Below are positions 15,531 to 25,901 of a stretch of DNA of 44,142 bases, one piece after another (position 1 is the first letter of the stretch; each line of letters starts with the position of its first letter). The DNA comes from Pseudomonadales bacterium (GTDB lineage: Bacteria > Pseudomonadota > Gammaproteobacteria > Pseudomonadales > Pseudohongiellaceae): contig JANQJM010000010.1 of the NCBI GenBank assembly GCA_028281635.1, positions 1 to 44,142 of the forward strand. Direction: 5' to 3'. The position numbers were made by a program, and so were the translations under genes. Under the pieces are notes generated by a model. It ran no database searches, was not told the origin of the DNA, and saw only the letters and a program-made list of their open reading frames with translations.

Positions 15531-16463
15531 ATGATTGAAATAGAAAACCTGACCAAAAAGTTTGATCAATTCGTTGCTGTTGATGACCTGAGCTTTACTG
15601 TGAAGGAAGGCGAAGTGCTGGGATTTCTCGGCCCTAATGGCGCCGGCAAATCAACCACCATGAAAGTCATCACGGGTTTTCTGGCACCCACCGGTGGCAG
15701 TGTGACCATCGATGGCTTCGACATCACAAATCACCCCATTGAGGCGAAATCGCTGATTGGTTATCTACCGGAAGGCGCGCCCTCATACGGAGATATGACC
15801 ACCATCGATTTTCTGCGCTTCATTGCCAAGGTAAGAGGTTATCAGGGCGAAGAGATCGAGCAGCGAGTTAACCATGCTATTAAAGAAGTGGCCCTGGACT
15901 CGGTAACTCAGCAAACTATCGAAACCCTGTCCAAAGGCTTTAAGCGACGCGTGGGCCTGGCTCAGGCGATTATGCACGATCCTAAAGTACTGATTCTCGA
16001 CGAACCCACAGACGGCCTGGATCCAAACCAGAAACATCATGTTAGGGAACTCATTAAAAACCTGGCCAAAGACAAAATCGTCATTATCTCCACCCATATC
16101 CTTGAAGAAGTTACCGCGGTCTGCAGCAGAGCAATCATCATTGCCGAAGGCAAGATCGTTGCCGACGGCACGCCAGCGGAGTTGGAATCCAGGTCACGCT
16201 ACCATCAGGCGGTGAGTGTACGATTGAGCGCTGAATATGATCTGGCGGCAGACCTCTCAAGTGTCGCGGCTGTCAATTCCGTCGAAAAAGTCGAAGACGC
16301 GGATCTCACATACACCATCATCGCCAACGATGGTCAGTCTATTTTTTCTCAGGTATCGGAAATTGCTCAGAACCATCACTGGCCAGTCACGGAGTTTCAT
16401 GTTGAGCGCGGACAATTGGAAGATGTATTCCGGACTGTGACGCAGCAGGCGGAAGGAGCATAG
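15531..16463 (+). CDS. ABC transporter ATPase, GldA/NatA type, 310 aa
   Basis: The ATPase subunit of a three-gene exporter. Walker A GPNGAGKST lies at residues 34-42, the signature region reads LSKGFKRRVGLAQA, Walker B is VLILDEPTDGLDP, and the switch His is in STHIL. The C-terminal 80 residues are the extension usual in ABC-2 ATPases. It is followed by a permease gene (2 bases later) and a GldG-like gene, a layout known for gliding-motility GldA-GldF-GldG in Bacteroidetes and, without gliding, in many gammaproteobacteria. The substrate is unknown. The promoter should be in the gap shared with lptM. Confidence 0.93.
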   Translation: MIEIENLTKKFDQFVAVDDLSFTVKEGEVLGFLGPNGAGKSTTMKVITGFLAPTGGSVTIDGFDITNHPIEAKSLIGYLPEGAPSYGDMTTIDFLRFIAKVRGYQGEEIEQRVNHAIKEVALDSVTQQTIETLSKGFKRRVGLAQAIMHDPKVLILDEPTDGLDPNQKHHVRELIKNLAKDKIVIISTHILEEVTAVCSRAIIIAEGKIVADGTPAELESRSRYHQAVSVRLSAEYDLAADLSSVAAVNSVEKVEDADLTYTIIANDGQSIFSQVSEIAQNHHWPVTEFHVERGQLEDVFRTVTQQAEGA

Positions 16464-16465
16464 CC

Positions 16466-17200
16466 ATGGGAAATCTCAATACTATTTTTCAACGTGAGCT
16501 AATGAGTTACTTTGCTACACCGTTGGCGTATATCTTTGTCGTGATCTTCCTGATCACCAACGGTATTTTCACCTTTGATCTGGGTGGGTTTTTTATTCGG
16601 GGACAAGCCGACCTGTTACCTTTCTTCGGTTTTCATCCCTGGCTGTATCTTTTCATGGTGCCTGCCATTGCCATGACGTTGTGGGCGGATGAGCGTAAAA
16701 CCGGCACTATCGAATTGTTACTGACCCTGCCGGTTCGACTATCAGATGTGGTTTTGGGCAAGTTTCTGGCGGCCTGGGTGTTAACTGGCATTGCACTGCT
16801 ACTTACCTTTCCAATTTGGTTAACTGTGAATTATCTGGGTGATCCTGATAATGGAGTCATTCTGGCGGCCTATATCGGTAGTTGGTTTATGGCAGGGGGT
16901 TTCTTGGCGATAGGTTCTTGTATGTCTGCTTGCACTAAGAATTCCGTCATCGCTTTTATTCTAACTGTGACCATCTGTTTTGTGTTTGTGCTTCTCGGGT
17001 CCCCGATCTTGCTCAATGCGTTTCCTGCATGGGTGCCGCAGTTTCTGGTAGATGCTTTCTCTGCTATGGGTTTCCTCACCCATTTCGATTCCATATCGAA
17101 AGGTGTGCTGGATATACGTGATTTTCTGTTCTTTGCAGTCTTTATCGCTGCCTGGCTGCTTGCCAGCGCCATTGTGATAGAGATGAAGAAAGCCAACTAA
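16466..17200 (+). CDS. ABC-2 permease, GldF type, 244 aa
   Basis: An inner-membrane permease with about six hydrophobic segments. It starts with the cytoplasmic MGNLNTIFQRELMSYFATPLAYIF, and the ADERKTGTIELLLTLPV loop is the hallmark of this ABC-2 subfamily. The last membrane helix ends in a short basic tail. Length is normal. It sits 2 bases after the ATPase stop and 15 bases before the GldG-like gene, with GAGGAGAG as ribosome binding site for the latter, so the three form one operon and one complex. Confidence 0.92.
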   Translation: MGNLNTIFQRELMSYFATPLAYIFVVIFLITNGIFTFDLGGFFIRGQADLLPFFGFHPWLYLFMVPAIAMTLWADERKTGTIELLLTLPVRLSDVVLGKFLAAWVLTGIALLLTFPIWLTVNYLGDPDNGVILAAYIGSWFMAGGFLAIGSCMSACTKNSVIAFILTVTICFVFVLLGSPILLNAFPAWVPQFLVDAFSAMGFLTHFDSISKGVLDIRDFLFFAVFIAAWLLASAIVIEMKKAN

Positions 17201-17215
17201 GAGGAGGAGAGACTG

Positions 17216-19231
17216 ATGAACAAGAAACTTCTATTTTCTCCTGCGGGTCTGGTTGGAATCGCAGTGGCACTGGTACTGAGCGTCGCCATAATCAGCTTGC
17301 TGCCAAGCTTGCGTATTGATCTTACCGAAGACCAGCTCTATACCTTGTCCGATGGCAGCCGCAACATTGTGGCCAATTTGGAAACGCCACTGGAACTGAT
17401 GTTCTTCTATTCGGAAAGTGCCACGGAAGATCAACCTCAAATTCGAGCTTACGGCACTCGCGTGCAGGAACTGCTGCGCGAAATTGTCATCGCCAGCGAA
17501 GGCAATCTCACCCTGACCGTGATCGATCCTGAGCCATTCTCTGAGGATGAAGATCTTGCGACGCAGTATGGCATCCAGGCAGTACCGGTAAGCGCAGGTG
17601 GCGAAGAAATCTATTTTGGTTTGGTGGTTGCCCCAGACGTTGCGCCGGAAGATGTTAATCCTCTGATTCCTATGGCGACCGAAACCATGCCGCTGGTGCG
17701 CCCCGATCAGGAACAGTTTCTCGAATACGAATTTATGAAACTGATCATCAATGTGGCTAACCCACAGCGGACGGTGGTCGGGCTCATCACAGAGCTGGAG
17801 ATCGACGGTGGTTTCAATCCTGCTACCGGGCAAGCGACATCCCCATGGTTTGTTATGGATTTAATTCGCCAGCTTTATGACGTGCGTCGTATCCCTACCA
17901 CTGCAGATACCATAGAAGAAGATGTGGACATACTGATGGTGGTGCATCCACAGGGGCTGTCAGAACAATTGCTGTACGCCATCGATCAACATGTTATGCG
18001 TGGCGGGGAAGCTTTGGTTTTCCTGGATCCTAACGCAGATTCTATGGTTTCACTCTCGCCTCAAGGTGCGCTGATTCCTGCTGGCATGAATTCAAACCTA
18101 CCGGGTTTGCTGGAAGCCTGGGGCGTCGACTATGCGGATGATCTGGTGCTGACAGATAACGAACTGGCACTGCGGGTCAGAATGAGCCAGACCGAACGGC
18201 CCATTCCCCATCTGGGCATGTTGGGTGTGCAGCGCCAGTATCTGGCACAGGAAGACATTATCACCAGCCGCCTGGAAACGATCAATTTGTCATCAACCGG
18301 TGTGATTTCCCAGGTCGAAGGTGCCGTCACCACATTTGAGCCACTGATTGTTTCATCCAGTGACAACATGCTTATGGACCGGGTGTTGCTGGAGAGTGTG
18401 ACAGATCCTTCCATTTTGTTTGATGAGTTCGAATCTGATAATGAGACTCATGTAATCGCGGCTCGTGTTACCGGTGTCATTAACAGTGCTTTTCCTGACG
18501 GCCGACCTGTTGTCGAAGAAGAAGTCCAGGAAGAAGTTGCTGCAGATGAGACAATAGATACAGAAGCGGCGGTGGATCCGGAAAATCCAGCTATACCGGC
18601 GGCTGAAACCAGTGATGACAGTGTCGATGATGCTGCAGAGGAGCCGGTGGCAGAACACCTTGCCGGTTCGAACGGAACAGTGAATATCGTCGTATTTGCC
18701 GATTCCGATCTGTTGATGGACAGGTTGTGGGTGCAGGTAGCGCAATTCCTGGGTCAGCGTATCCCCCAGCCGTTTGCCAATAACGGTGATATTCTCATCA
18801 ATACCCTGGATAACCTCAGTGGCGGTGCAGATCTGGTGAGCATTCGCAGTCGCGGCACCTATTCCCGACCGTTTACTCGAGTGATCGATCTGCAGCGACA
18901 GGCCGATGACCGATTACGCACAGAAGAAGCGGAATTACTGGATCGCTTGGCAGAGACTGAGACATCTCTGGCGCAACTCAATCAGGATGAGGAGGGCAAT
19001 CCTGTTGGGCAAATCACGCCCGAGATTCAAGCTGAGATCGATCGATTCAATGCTGAGCTATTGGACACCCGTCGTCGACTTCGGGATGTACAATTTCAAC
19101 TCACGGAGGATATCGATCGCCTGGGCAGCAACCTCAAGGCAATCAATACGGCGTTGATTCCAATTCTCCTGACCGTCCTTGCTTTGATAGCGCACTTTGC
19201 GAGAGTAAGGCGCAGAAACGCGGCAGCTTAG
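17216..19231 (+). CDS. GldG-like ABC auxiliary protein, 671 aa
   Basis: A large periplasm-exposed subunit anchored at both ends. An N-terminal helix (about residues 11-30) is followed by DLTEDQLYTLSDGSRN, typical of the GldG/ABC-type auxiliary family. A long domain with IVVFADSDLLMDRLW follows, then a coiled coil (about 560-638) and a final membrane helix (about 641-661) with the ARVRRRNAAA tail. Residues about 430-482 are a low-complexity acidic stretch of Glu, Asp and Ala, which looks like a flexible lineage-specific insertion. The gene ends 13 bases from the stop of the histidine kinase on the other strand. Substrate unknown. Confidence 0.88.
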   Translation: MNKKLLFSPAGLVGIAVALVLSVAIISLLPSLRIDLTEDQLYTLSDGSRNIVANLETPLELMFFYSESATEDQPQIRAYGTRVQELLREIVIASEGNLTLTVIDPEPFSEDEDLATQYGIQAVPVSAGGEEIYFGLVVAPDVAPEDVNPLIPMATETMPLVRPDQEQFLEYEFMKLIINVANPQRTVVGLITELEIDGGFNPATGQATSPWFVMDLIRQLYDVRRIPTTADTIEEDVDILMVVHPQGLSEQLLYAIDQHVMRGGEALVFLDPNADSMVSLSPQGALIPAGMNSNLPGLLEAWGVDYADDLVLTDNELALRVRMSQTERPIPHLGMLGVQRQYLAQEDIITSRLETINLSSTGVISQVEGAVTTFEPLIVSSSDNMLMDRVLLESVTDPSILFDEFESDNETHVIAARVTGVINSAFPDGRPVVEEEVQEEVAADETIDTEAAVDPENPAIPAAETSDDSVDDAAEEPVAEHLAGSNGTVNIVVFADSDLLMDRLWVQVAQFLGQRIPQPFANNGDILINTLDNLSGGADLVSIRSRGTYSRPFTRVIDLQRQADDRLRTEEAELLDRLAETETSLAQLNQDEEGNPVGQITPEIQAEIDRFNAELLDTRRRLRDVQFQLTEDIDRLGSNLKAINTALIPILLTVLALIAHFARVRRRNAAA

Positions 19232-19244
19232 CGCGTTGAGGTAT

Positions 19245-20561
19245 TCACTCTTTGGGTGGGCGAGAAGGTAATGTGACTTTAATGTGCGTACCTTCTCCGA
19301 GTTCACTGGCTATGCTCAACTCCCCGCCATGTGCCTCGGCGATCAGGCGGCACAGGTACAGCCCCAAACCAAAACCGCCAGTGTTGCGCTGGCGTGCACT
19401 GTCAGCGCGGTAGAACGGCTCGCTAATTTGCGAGAGGTGCTCTTCGGCAATCCCTTCGCCTTGATCTTCAACTTCCAAAACCGCATCAGACTCCACAAAA
19501 GATAGTGCTACCCTAATTGGATTCGCTTCTCCGTGGCGAACTGCATTGTTCAGCAAGTTGGTTATCAGTAGTCGAATACGCAGTCTATCGATCCAGTACT
19601 CCCGGTCTTGATCTGGCACTTCGATCTTCAAGCCGCCTTCGTAGCTATCAAATTGCTCGGCAACACCTCGCACAAACTCAGCGAGAAACACAGGCTCCTC
19701 TACCAGAACGGCATGCTCATTATTTAGCCGTTCTGCTTCCAGTAAATCTGAAATCAACAAGTCGATTTCATCGATATCCTCTCTGAGCTGCTCCTTCTCC
19801 GTGCTGGGTGGCATGAATTCGAGGCGTAGTTTGGCTTTGGTAATTGGTGTTCTCAATTCATGGCTGATGGCCAGCAACAATTGACGTTTCGCTTCCAGCA
19901 TCGACTGCAGTGAGTCAGCCATGTGATTAATACTCTCGGTCAGTTCACCCAGTTCGTCCTGACTATTGCTTTCCACGCGATAACTAAGGTCACCTTTTTC
20001 AATTCGTTCAGCCCCGCGTCGTAACAGACGCACAGGTGCCAATAAACGATTAACCATCATGTAGTTAAGAAACAGTACGAACACTGCCAGCGCGGTGCCT
20101 ATGTAGAGCACCAACACATTAAAACGATTACCACCACTGAAGCGGGGATAAAGGAAAAACTCATAACCACTGCGATTAACGTGAATAATTCCCTCGTTGC
20201 CAACAGTACGTACTTCGGCATCAGTTGACAGGGAACGGTCAAAAATCGAGTCATCCACATTAAGGCGGTTGTCCGGGTCCGAACTCCAACGCATGATTGG
20301 ATTGCGAATATTGATAGTCCAATCCAACTCATCTGCTAGACGCATTGCATTACTGAGATTTGGCGGCGTACCAATGTCTTCGATGATCGACTCGACATTG
20401 CGAGTAAAAAAATCAGGAATCGTGTCGATGCTGGCCACATCTTGATTAATGGCGCGCAAAGACACAGAGATAATGATGAAGAAACTGACTACCGTGAATC
20501 CGAAGATCAGTAACAGTCGCAGGAAAAGAGATTTCTTTACCTGTTGTACAAGAGTGGTCAT
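19245..20561 (-). CDS. Sensor histidine kinase, EnvZ/CpxA-like, 438 aa
   Basis: The ATG at 20561 overlaps the response-regulator stop (ATGA), so it is preferred over an upstream in-frame start. The order is membrane helix 1 (about residues 13-34), a periplasmic sensor of about 110 residues, membrane helix 2 (about 149-171), HAMP (to about 222), the dimerisation domain with the phosphorylated His234 in ISHELRTP, and the ATPase with NLLNNAVRHG (N box), DQGEGI and GFGLGLYL (G boxes). It phosphorylates the regulator encoded just upstream. The signal is unknown. Its tail meets the tail of the GldG-like gene, a common way to place a regulator next to a transporter but not proof of a link. Confidence 0.93.
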   Translation of the reverse strand: MTTLVQQVKKSLFLRLLLIFGFTVVSFFIIISVSLRAINQDVASIDTIPDFFTRNVESIIEDIGTPPNLSNAMRLADELDWTINIRNPIMRWSSDPDNRLNVDDSIFDRSLSTDAEVRTVGNEGIIHVNRSGYEFFLYPRFSGGNRFNVLVLYIGTALAVFVLFLNYMMVNRLLAPVRLLRRGAERIEKGDLSYRVESNSQDELGELTESINHMADSLQSMLEAKRQLLLAISHELRTPITKAKLRLEFMPPSTEKEQLREDIDEIDLLISDLLEAERLNNEHAVLVEEPVFLAEFVRGVAEQFDSYEGGLKIEVPDQDREYWIDRLRIRLLITNLLNNAVRHGEANPIRVALSFVESDAVLEVEDQGEGIAEEHLSQISEPFYRADSARQRNTGGFGLGLYLCRLIAEAHGGELSIASELGEGTHIKVTLPSRPPKE

Positions 20562-21256
20562 ATCTGCTCGCCGACAAAAGTATAGCCACGTCCCCAAACA
20601 GTCTTAATAAAGCGGGGGGTTTTTGACGTGTCCTTCAACTTATGTCGTAAGCGGCTTACCAGCGTATCTACGGCCCGTGAGAAAAGTTCAGCATCTATTC
20701 CGCGCAGTCGATTCATCAACTCATCGCGGGTAAATGTTTTATTAGGAAATTGCATGAAGAGGATGAGAAGCTCGTATTCCATGGTGGTGAGTTCCAATAC
20801 TTCACCGTCCAATTTAACTTCTCTGCGGGACACATCAACTTCCAGTCCATTGATGGGTTTGATGTCCCTCACTGTATTGTCATCACTGCTGCGACGCAAA
20901 ATGTTGTGAATACGGGCAACCAGTTCCCGTGGCTCGAATGGTTTTGGCAAATAGTCATCGGCCCCCAGTTCCAAACCGACAATGCGATCAGTGACTTCCG
21001 CGTGAGCAGTCAACATCAGAATCGGTAACTGGCCATATATCGAAGACTTGGCGCGTATCTCACGACAGATTTCGAACCCATCTTTCTCTGGTAGCATGAC
21101 ATCAAGAATTAGCAAATCGGGCTTTACTTTTTTGATTAACTCAAAGCCCTTACTCGGTGCCAATGCAACATGCACCTTCATGTCATAACGCTCAAGATAC
21201 TGGGTGAGCAACTCACCTAGTTTTTCGTCGTCATCAATGATCAGTATTTGCTTCAT
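20558..21256 (-). CDS. OmpR-family response regulator, 232 aa
   Basis: The ATG at 21256 gives the standard start MKQILIIDDDEKLGELL; an earlier in-frame start adds 11 unlikely residues. Receiver domain: acidic pocket Asp8-Asp10, phosphorylated Asp52 in LILDVMLPEKDG, and LPKPFEP with the conserved lysine. C-terminal winged-helix DNA-binding domain: MEYELLILFMQFPNKTFTRDEL and VDTLVSRLRHKL, ending in the usual GRGYTFV. It is coupled to the kinase downstream by ATGA. Target genes cannot be named. Confidence 0.95.
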   Translation of the reverse strand: MKQILIIDDDEKLGELLTQYLERYDMKVHVALAPSKGFELIKKVKPDLLILDVMLPEKDGFEICREIRAKSSIYGQLPILMLTAHAEVTDRIVGLELGADDYLPKPFEPRELVARIHNILRRSSDDNTVRDIKPINGLEVDVSRREVKLDGEVLELTTMEYELLILFMQFPNKTFTRDELMNRLRGIDAELFSRAVDTLVSRLRHKLKDTSKTPRFIKTVWGRGYTFVGEQI

Positions 21257-21364
21257 GAATAGTTCTTGATTTTCTTTGCAGCCCAGCAATAGTACGAATT
21301 CGATCTATTGAAAGCAAATGTCGTCAACACCTTGTAATCGTATCTGGCTGGCAGATGTCTTGAT

Positions 21365-22144
21365 TTAGCCGAAGCGCATGAAGACATAGCCCTGATCAAA
21401 TTCTTCGCGCTTCAGTAGCTCGCCATACTTCTCCTGCCAGGTCCCATCATCAAGATCGGCTTGCAATCTGTCCAATCCTGCCTGCATCTTTTGTTGATCC
21501 AGTTTATGGAATGTAGAGATGCCATCACGATAACGCTTTTCCAGATAATTATGAGGTCGCGCCCAATCAGCACAGGCAAAATGGTCGACGAGATCTCTTG
21601 GTAAAGGGAAGGCTTCTTTATGAAAAACAACTTTCAATTCCTGCTCGGTGAATTGCGCTAGTTCACCAATTGTAGGCCCTAGTATCTGATCAACTTCGAT
21701 AAATTCAGGAATGTAGTCATAAAGCCAGAAGTCATATTCGAATTCGATGTCGAACCCTAAAACGACTAACGGCCCTCGCTTACTGACGCGCATCGCTTCC
21801 CGCAGTCCCCGTTGCCAATCACTGAAGTGATGGATACAGAGCGTCATTATGACACCGTCGAAGTGTCCGTCCGGAAAGGGCAGGTCTTCTGCACTTCCAG
21901 CATACCAATGTAAGCGTGGGTGTGATTTCGCTTGCTCGCGCATGACCAGTGAAGGTTCTATTGCATGTACCTGCAGGCCCAGTTCCGCGAGGACCTGGCT
22001 GTAGTTGCCAGTGCCTGCCCCTACATCCAGTATGGTAGACCCCAGGGGCAGATCCAATAGCGCCAGGATACGCTGAACAATACGCGGATCAGCAGCTCTG
22101 GTAGAAGTGTAAGTTTTTCCGATTTGATCGTAGCGGGCAGACAT
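21365..22144 (-). CDS. SAM-dependent methyltransferase, class I, 259 aa
   Basis: The Rossmann-type methyltransferase shows motif I ILDVGAGTGNYS (residues about 38-49), the acidic residue ending motif II in VHAIEPS, the FPDGHFDGVI motif, and LCIHHFSDW. Residues after about 140 form the substrate cap. The N-terminal SARYDQIGKTYTSTRAADPR is common in small-molecule methyltransferases of the UbiE/ArsM-like group, but lacks anything that fixes the substrate. It stands alone, divergent from the protease gene. Confidence 0.88.
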   Translation of the reverse strand: MSARYDQIGKTYTSTRAADPRIVQRILALLDLPLGSTILDVGAGTGNYSQVLAELGLQVHAIEPSLVMREQAKSHPRLHWYAGSAEDLPFPDGHFDGVIMTLCIHHFSDWQRGLREAMRVSKRGPLVVLGFDIEFEYDFWLYDYIPEFIEVDQILGPTIGELAQFTEQELKVVFHKEAFPLPRDLVDHFACADWARPHNYLEKRYRDGISTFHKLDQQKMQAGLDRLQADLDDGTWQEKYGELLKREEFDQGYVFMRFG

Positions 22145-22306
22145 CGGGAAGTGGGGTCAGCCGTGCAGGCTCCTGGCAGCTAGGTTGACAGCTTAGCACG
22201 ATTTCGGCGCAGACAAATTCGGGATGTTTTTAGCCTTGAAACCTGGCCATTCATGCTTATAAATAGAAGGATCGGAATCAACGAGTAATTGTGAAAGAGC
22301 CATCTG

Positions 22307-23377
22307 ATGAAAGCCTTCTATTCTGCAGTCCTGGGCGTCGTGGCGCTGTTAGCCGCCACTTACTCGTCGGCCCAGGCTCTGGACTATAGCGAGTTTGCTA
22401 CTAATGATGAGGCAAACAATATTGAGGTGTTCAAACGCACCAGCCCTTCCGTCGTCAATATCACCAACTCCCGTCTGGTAAGGTCATTCTATTCTTTGAA
22501 CCCACAAGAAGTGCCTCAGGGTAGCGGTACTGGTTTTGTCTGGGATGCTGATGGTCACATTGTGACCAACTTTCATGTGGTGCAACAGGCTGATCGAGTG
22601 CTGGTGACTTTGCAGGATGGCACAACCTATGCCGCACGTGCTGTGGGCCTTGATCCAAGCCGTGATTTGGCCGTGCTCAAAATCGAAGTGCCGGATCAGC
22701 AGTTGATTCCGGTCATCCCCGGCGATTCCTCCTTATTGGAAGTGGGGCGCAAGGTTATAGCCATCGGCAATCCATTTGGTCTGGACACAACCATGACCGT
22801 CGGCGTGGTGAGTGCACTGGGCCGGGAAATCGATTCTGTAAACAGGCGCAAGATTCGCGATGTCATTCAAACTGATGCCGCAATCAATCCTGGAAACTCC
22901 GGTGGTCCCTTACTCAATTCTCTGGGACAACTGGTGGGTGTAAACACAGCTATCTACAGTCCAAGTGGAGGCAGCTCGGGAATCGGTTTCGCTATTCCAG
23001 TGAACACCGTTAAGCGTGTCGTACCTGAGTTGATTCAATTCGGCCGCGTACAGACGCCTATTCTGGGCATAACCCGCATTCCTCAACCAGACTATTATCG
23101 TCAGCTATGGGGAATAGAAGGGGTCATCGTGTTGGACACTGTCGAAGGTACCGATCCGGAACGCCTGGGCATGCGTGGCCTTGCTCGCTCAGAACGAGGA
23201 CGGATTGTGCTGGGTGATGTGATTGTCGAAGTGGATGGGCAAGCGATTGGCAATGAAAATGATCTGGCTGTAGTTATGGAGCAAAAGAGACCTGGCGACA
23301 CAGTGTCCGTCACAACGCTGCGTGATAACCAACTGCAACGCTACCAGATTCAATTGCAGGCGCCGCCCAATCCTTAA
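22307..23377 (+). CDS. Periplasmic trypsin-like serine protease with PDZ (DegP/DegS type), 356 aa
   Basis: A signal peptide (residues 1-24, ending SSAQA) sends it to the periplasm. The catalytic triad is visible: His90 (VTNFHVV), Asp120 ([10 protein letters not shown]), and Ser198 ([12 protein letters not shown]). One PDZ domain follows (about 250-350). One PDZ rather than two makes it DegS-like in size, but the cleavable signal rather than an anchor suggests a soluble enzyme. It probably degrades or senses misfolded envelope proteins. The stop overlaps that of argH on the other strand by about 3 bases. Confidence 0.92.
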   Translation: MKAFYSAVLGVVALLAATYSSAQALDYSEFATNDEANNIEVFKRTSPSVVNITNSRLVRSFYSLNPQEVPQGSGTGFVWDADGHIVTNFHVVQQADRVLVTLQDGTTYAARAVGLDPSRDLAVLKIEVPDQQLIPVIPGDSSLLEVGRKVIAIGNPFGLDTTMTVGVVSALGREIDSVNRRKIRDVIQTDAAINPGNSGGPLLNSLGQLVGVNTAIYSPSGGSSGIGFAIPVNTVKRVVPELIQFGRVQTPILGITRIPQPDYYRQLWGIEGVIVLDTVEGTDPERLGMRGLARSERGRIVLGDVIVEVDGQAIGNENDLAVVMEQKRPGDTVSVTTLRDNQLQRYQIQLQAPPNP

Positions 23378-24771
23378 CGAGCTGCCAGCTTGCTGCGTGC
23401 GGTCTCTATTGCGCTTCGAACCTGGGTCGGTGCTGTCGCTCCGAAGTGATCTCTGGCTGCCAATGATCCCTCTAAGGTCAGAACTTCAAATACATCGTCC
23501 GCAATCAGCTCACTGAATTGTTGCAACTGTTCCAGATCCAACTCCGCCAGATCCTGCTTTAGTTCGATAGCCAGGCTCACTGCTTTACCTACCACTTCGT
23601 GCGCATCACGGAATGGGAGACCTTTCTTCACCAGATAATCTGCCAGATCAGTTGCTGTTGCGTACCCCCGGCGTGTTGCCTCCAGCATGTTTTCGCGCTT
23701 GCAACGAATAGCAGGCACCATTCCAATATAAGCCTGCAAGCAGTCTTCAACGGTATCCAGCAAATCGAAGAGAGGTTCTTTGTCCTCCTGATTGTCTTTG
23801 TTGTAGGCCAATGGCTGTGACTTCATGAGGGTCAGCAAAGACATCAGGTGGCCAGTTACTCTGCCGGTCTTGCCACGAATCAGCTCAGGTACGTCAGGGT
23901 TTTTTTTCTGCGGCATTATGGAAGAACCGGTGCAAAAGCGGTCCGGCAGATCGATAAAATCGAACTGAACGGAAGCCCAAACAACCAGTTCTTCGGAAAA
24001 CCGGGACAGGTGAGTCATGATAAGACTGGCAGCGGCAGCCAGCTCAATTGCAAAATCTCTGTCGCTGACTGAATCCAGTGAGTTGTTGCTGGGAGCGTCA
24101 AATCCCAATAGTTCAGCCGAGTAGTTGCGATCAATAGGGAAGGTAGTCCCAGCCAGTGCTGCTGCTCCTAAAGGGGACAGGTTTACTCTTTTACGACAAT
24201 CAAGTAGTCGATCATAGTCCCGAGTCAACATTTCATTCCAGGCCATCATATGATGACCGAAACTGACAGGCTGGGCGGTTTGTAAATGGGTGAATCCAGG
24301 TAATATTGTGTCGGCTTCTCTTTCCGCAAGATCAATCAGGGCAGACTGCAATTTATCTATCAACGTACACAAACTGTCGATAGCATCCCGCACATAGAGT
24401 CGAATATCGGTGGCTACCTGGTCATTGCGTGATCGACCGGTATGAAGCTTCTTGCCAATCTCGCCAATACGAGCAGTCAATGCAGCTTCGATGTTCATGT
24501 GCACATCTTCCAGCTTGATAGACCAGTCAAAATTCCCAGCAGCTATGTCTTTCCGAATCGATTCCAGACCAGATTCAATCTGCTCTACCTCATCATCGCT
24601 GAGAACACCAACCTTGTTAAGCATGCGGGCGTGAGCAATCGAACCTTCGATATCATATTGATAGAGGCGCTTATCAAATTGTACGGAGGCAGTAAATCGT
24701 TCGACGAATTCGTCAGTTGCTTCGCTGAAGCGGCCACCCCATAGCTTGTCTGATTTATCCCTGTCGCTCAT
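23374..24771 (-). CDS. argH: Argininosuccinate lyase, 465 aa
   Basis: It splits argininosuccinate into arginine and fumarate, the last step of arginine synthesis. I prefer the ATG at 24771 over a GTG at 24780. The opening [20 protein letters not shown] and the fumarase/aspartase signature [12 protein letters not shown] (with catalytic Ser in the loop) are intact, as is [12 protein letters not shown]. Length is normal. It is divergent from hemC across about 190 bases, a layout seen in Pseudomonas. No sign of damage. Confidence 0.96.
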   Translation of the reverse strand: MSDRDKSDKLWGGRFSEATDEFVERFTASVQFDKRLYQYDIEGSIAHARMLNKVGVLSDDEVEQIESGLESIRKDIAAGNFDWSIKLEDVHMNIEAALTARIGEIGKKLHTGRSRNDQVATDIRLYVRDAIDSLCTLIDKLQSALIDLAEREADTILPGFTHLQTAQPVSFGHHMMAWNEMLTRDYDRLLDCRKRVNLSPLGAAALAGTTFPIDRNYSAELLGFDAPSNNSLDSVSDRDFAIELAAAASLIMTHLSRFSEELVVWASVQFDFIDLPDRFCTGSSIMPQKKNPDVPELIRGKTGRVTGHLMSLLTLMKSQPLAYNKDNQEDKEPLFDLLDTVEDCLQAYIGMVPAIRCKRENMLEATRRGYATATDLADYLVKKGLPFRDAHEVVGKAVSLAIELKQDLAELDLEQLQQFSELIADDVFEVLTLEGSLAARDHFGATAPTQVRSAIETARSKLAAR

Positions 24772-24962
24772 GGTTTGCACCGATTTGGCCGGTCTGGCAG
24801 GACTTTAAGGGCTGGCGATTATACAGTAAGCCTCGATGTTGAAGAAGATCGAAGAAGAACGGATAGGTACAGGTGAGCCCGCATTCAGACAAAGTAGTTC
24901 TAATCTCGTAAAATGGAAGTTAGCAGGTACTACCCAGAGCCCAATTGTTAAGATAGTCAAAC

Positions 24963-25901
24963 ATGAGCAGACTAAGAATCGCTACGCGCAAGAGCCCTCT
25001 TGCCTTGTGGCAGGCCAATTTCGTCAAAGACGCGTTAATCCATCACCATCCAGACCTGAACGTTGAATTGGTGCCCATGACCACACGTGGTGATCAGATT
25101 CTCGACTCCCCGCTGGCAAAAGTTGGTGGCAAAGGGCTGTTCGTGAAGGAGTTAGAACGGGCCATGTTGGACGGAGAAGCCGATATCGCGGTCCATTCCA
25201 TGAAAGATGTACCCATGGAATTCCCGGAGGGATTAGGCCTGGCTGTTATTTGCGAGAGAGAAGATCCCGCTGACGCCTTTGTCTCTAATGCTTATTCAGG
25301 TCTCGCCCAATTGCCTGGCGGCGCAAAAGTAGGAACCTCCAGTTTTCGACGTCAGTGCCAGTTGAAACAATTTAGACCGGACCTTGAGATCGTGGATCTG
25401 CGCGGCAATGTGGGTACCCGGTTGGGAAAACTGGATGCTGGTGATTACGACGCAATTATTCTTGCCGCCGCTGGCTTGATTAGACTGGAGCTGACCGATC
25501 GCATTAGAGAGCGAATCCCGTTTGAGCAGTGTTTGCCAGCAGGCGGGCAAGGTGCTGTGGGTATTGAATGTCGAGTTGAGGATATCGAGACATTGCAGCT
25601 CATCAATGGGTTGCATCATGTGCCTACTGCTGCCCGAGTTACCGCAGAGCGAGCGGTTAATGCCCGACTACAGGGTGGTTGCCAGGTTCCAATAGCGAGT
25701 TTTGCGGAATTGCATGAAGAGACATTATTACTGCGTGCATTGGTTGGCTCACTGGATGGCAAACAGATTTATCGCAGCGAACGCAACGGCAATTCTCATG
25801 AAGCTGAGCAGATGGGTATTCAGGCTGCGGAAGACTTGTTGGCGCAGGGAGCTGACAAGGTGCTTGCCGATGTCATGTCTCAGGCTGATTCTGTCGAATG
25901 A
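24963..25901 (+). CDS. hemC: Hydroxymethylbilane synthase, 312 aa
   Basis: It joins four porphobilinogen units into hydroxymethylbilane. The cofactor-bearing Cys240 is present in [10 protein letters not shown]. The opening [13 protein letters not shown], the catalytic Asp region HSMKDVP and the [11 protein letters not shown]rg pair are all there. Length is standard. Its stop overlaps the hemD start (ATGA at 25898-25901), the first link of a hemC-hemD-hemX-hemY operon. Confidence 0.96.
   Translation: MSRLRIATRKSPLALWQANFVKDALIHHHPDLNVELVPMTTRGDQILDSPLAKVGGKGLFVKELERAMLDGEADIAVHSMKDVPMEFPEGLGLAVICEREDPADAFVSNAYSGLAQLPGGAKVGTSSFRRQCQLKQFRPDLEIVDLRGNVGTRLGKLDAGDYDAIILAAAGLIRLELTDRIRERIPFEQCLPAGGQGAVGIECRVEDIETLQLINGLHHVPTAARVTAERAVNARLQGGCQVPIASFAELHEETLLLRALVGSLDGKQIYRSERNGNSHEAEQMGIQAAEDLLAQGADKVLADVMSQADSVE

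Noticed and set aside
17231-17833. 200-codon minus-strand ORF opposite the GldG-like gene
   Set aside because: Complement of a well-supported coding frame, with unlikely composition (many His, Gln, Arg).
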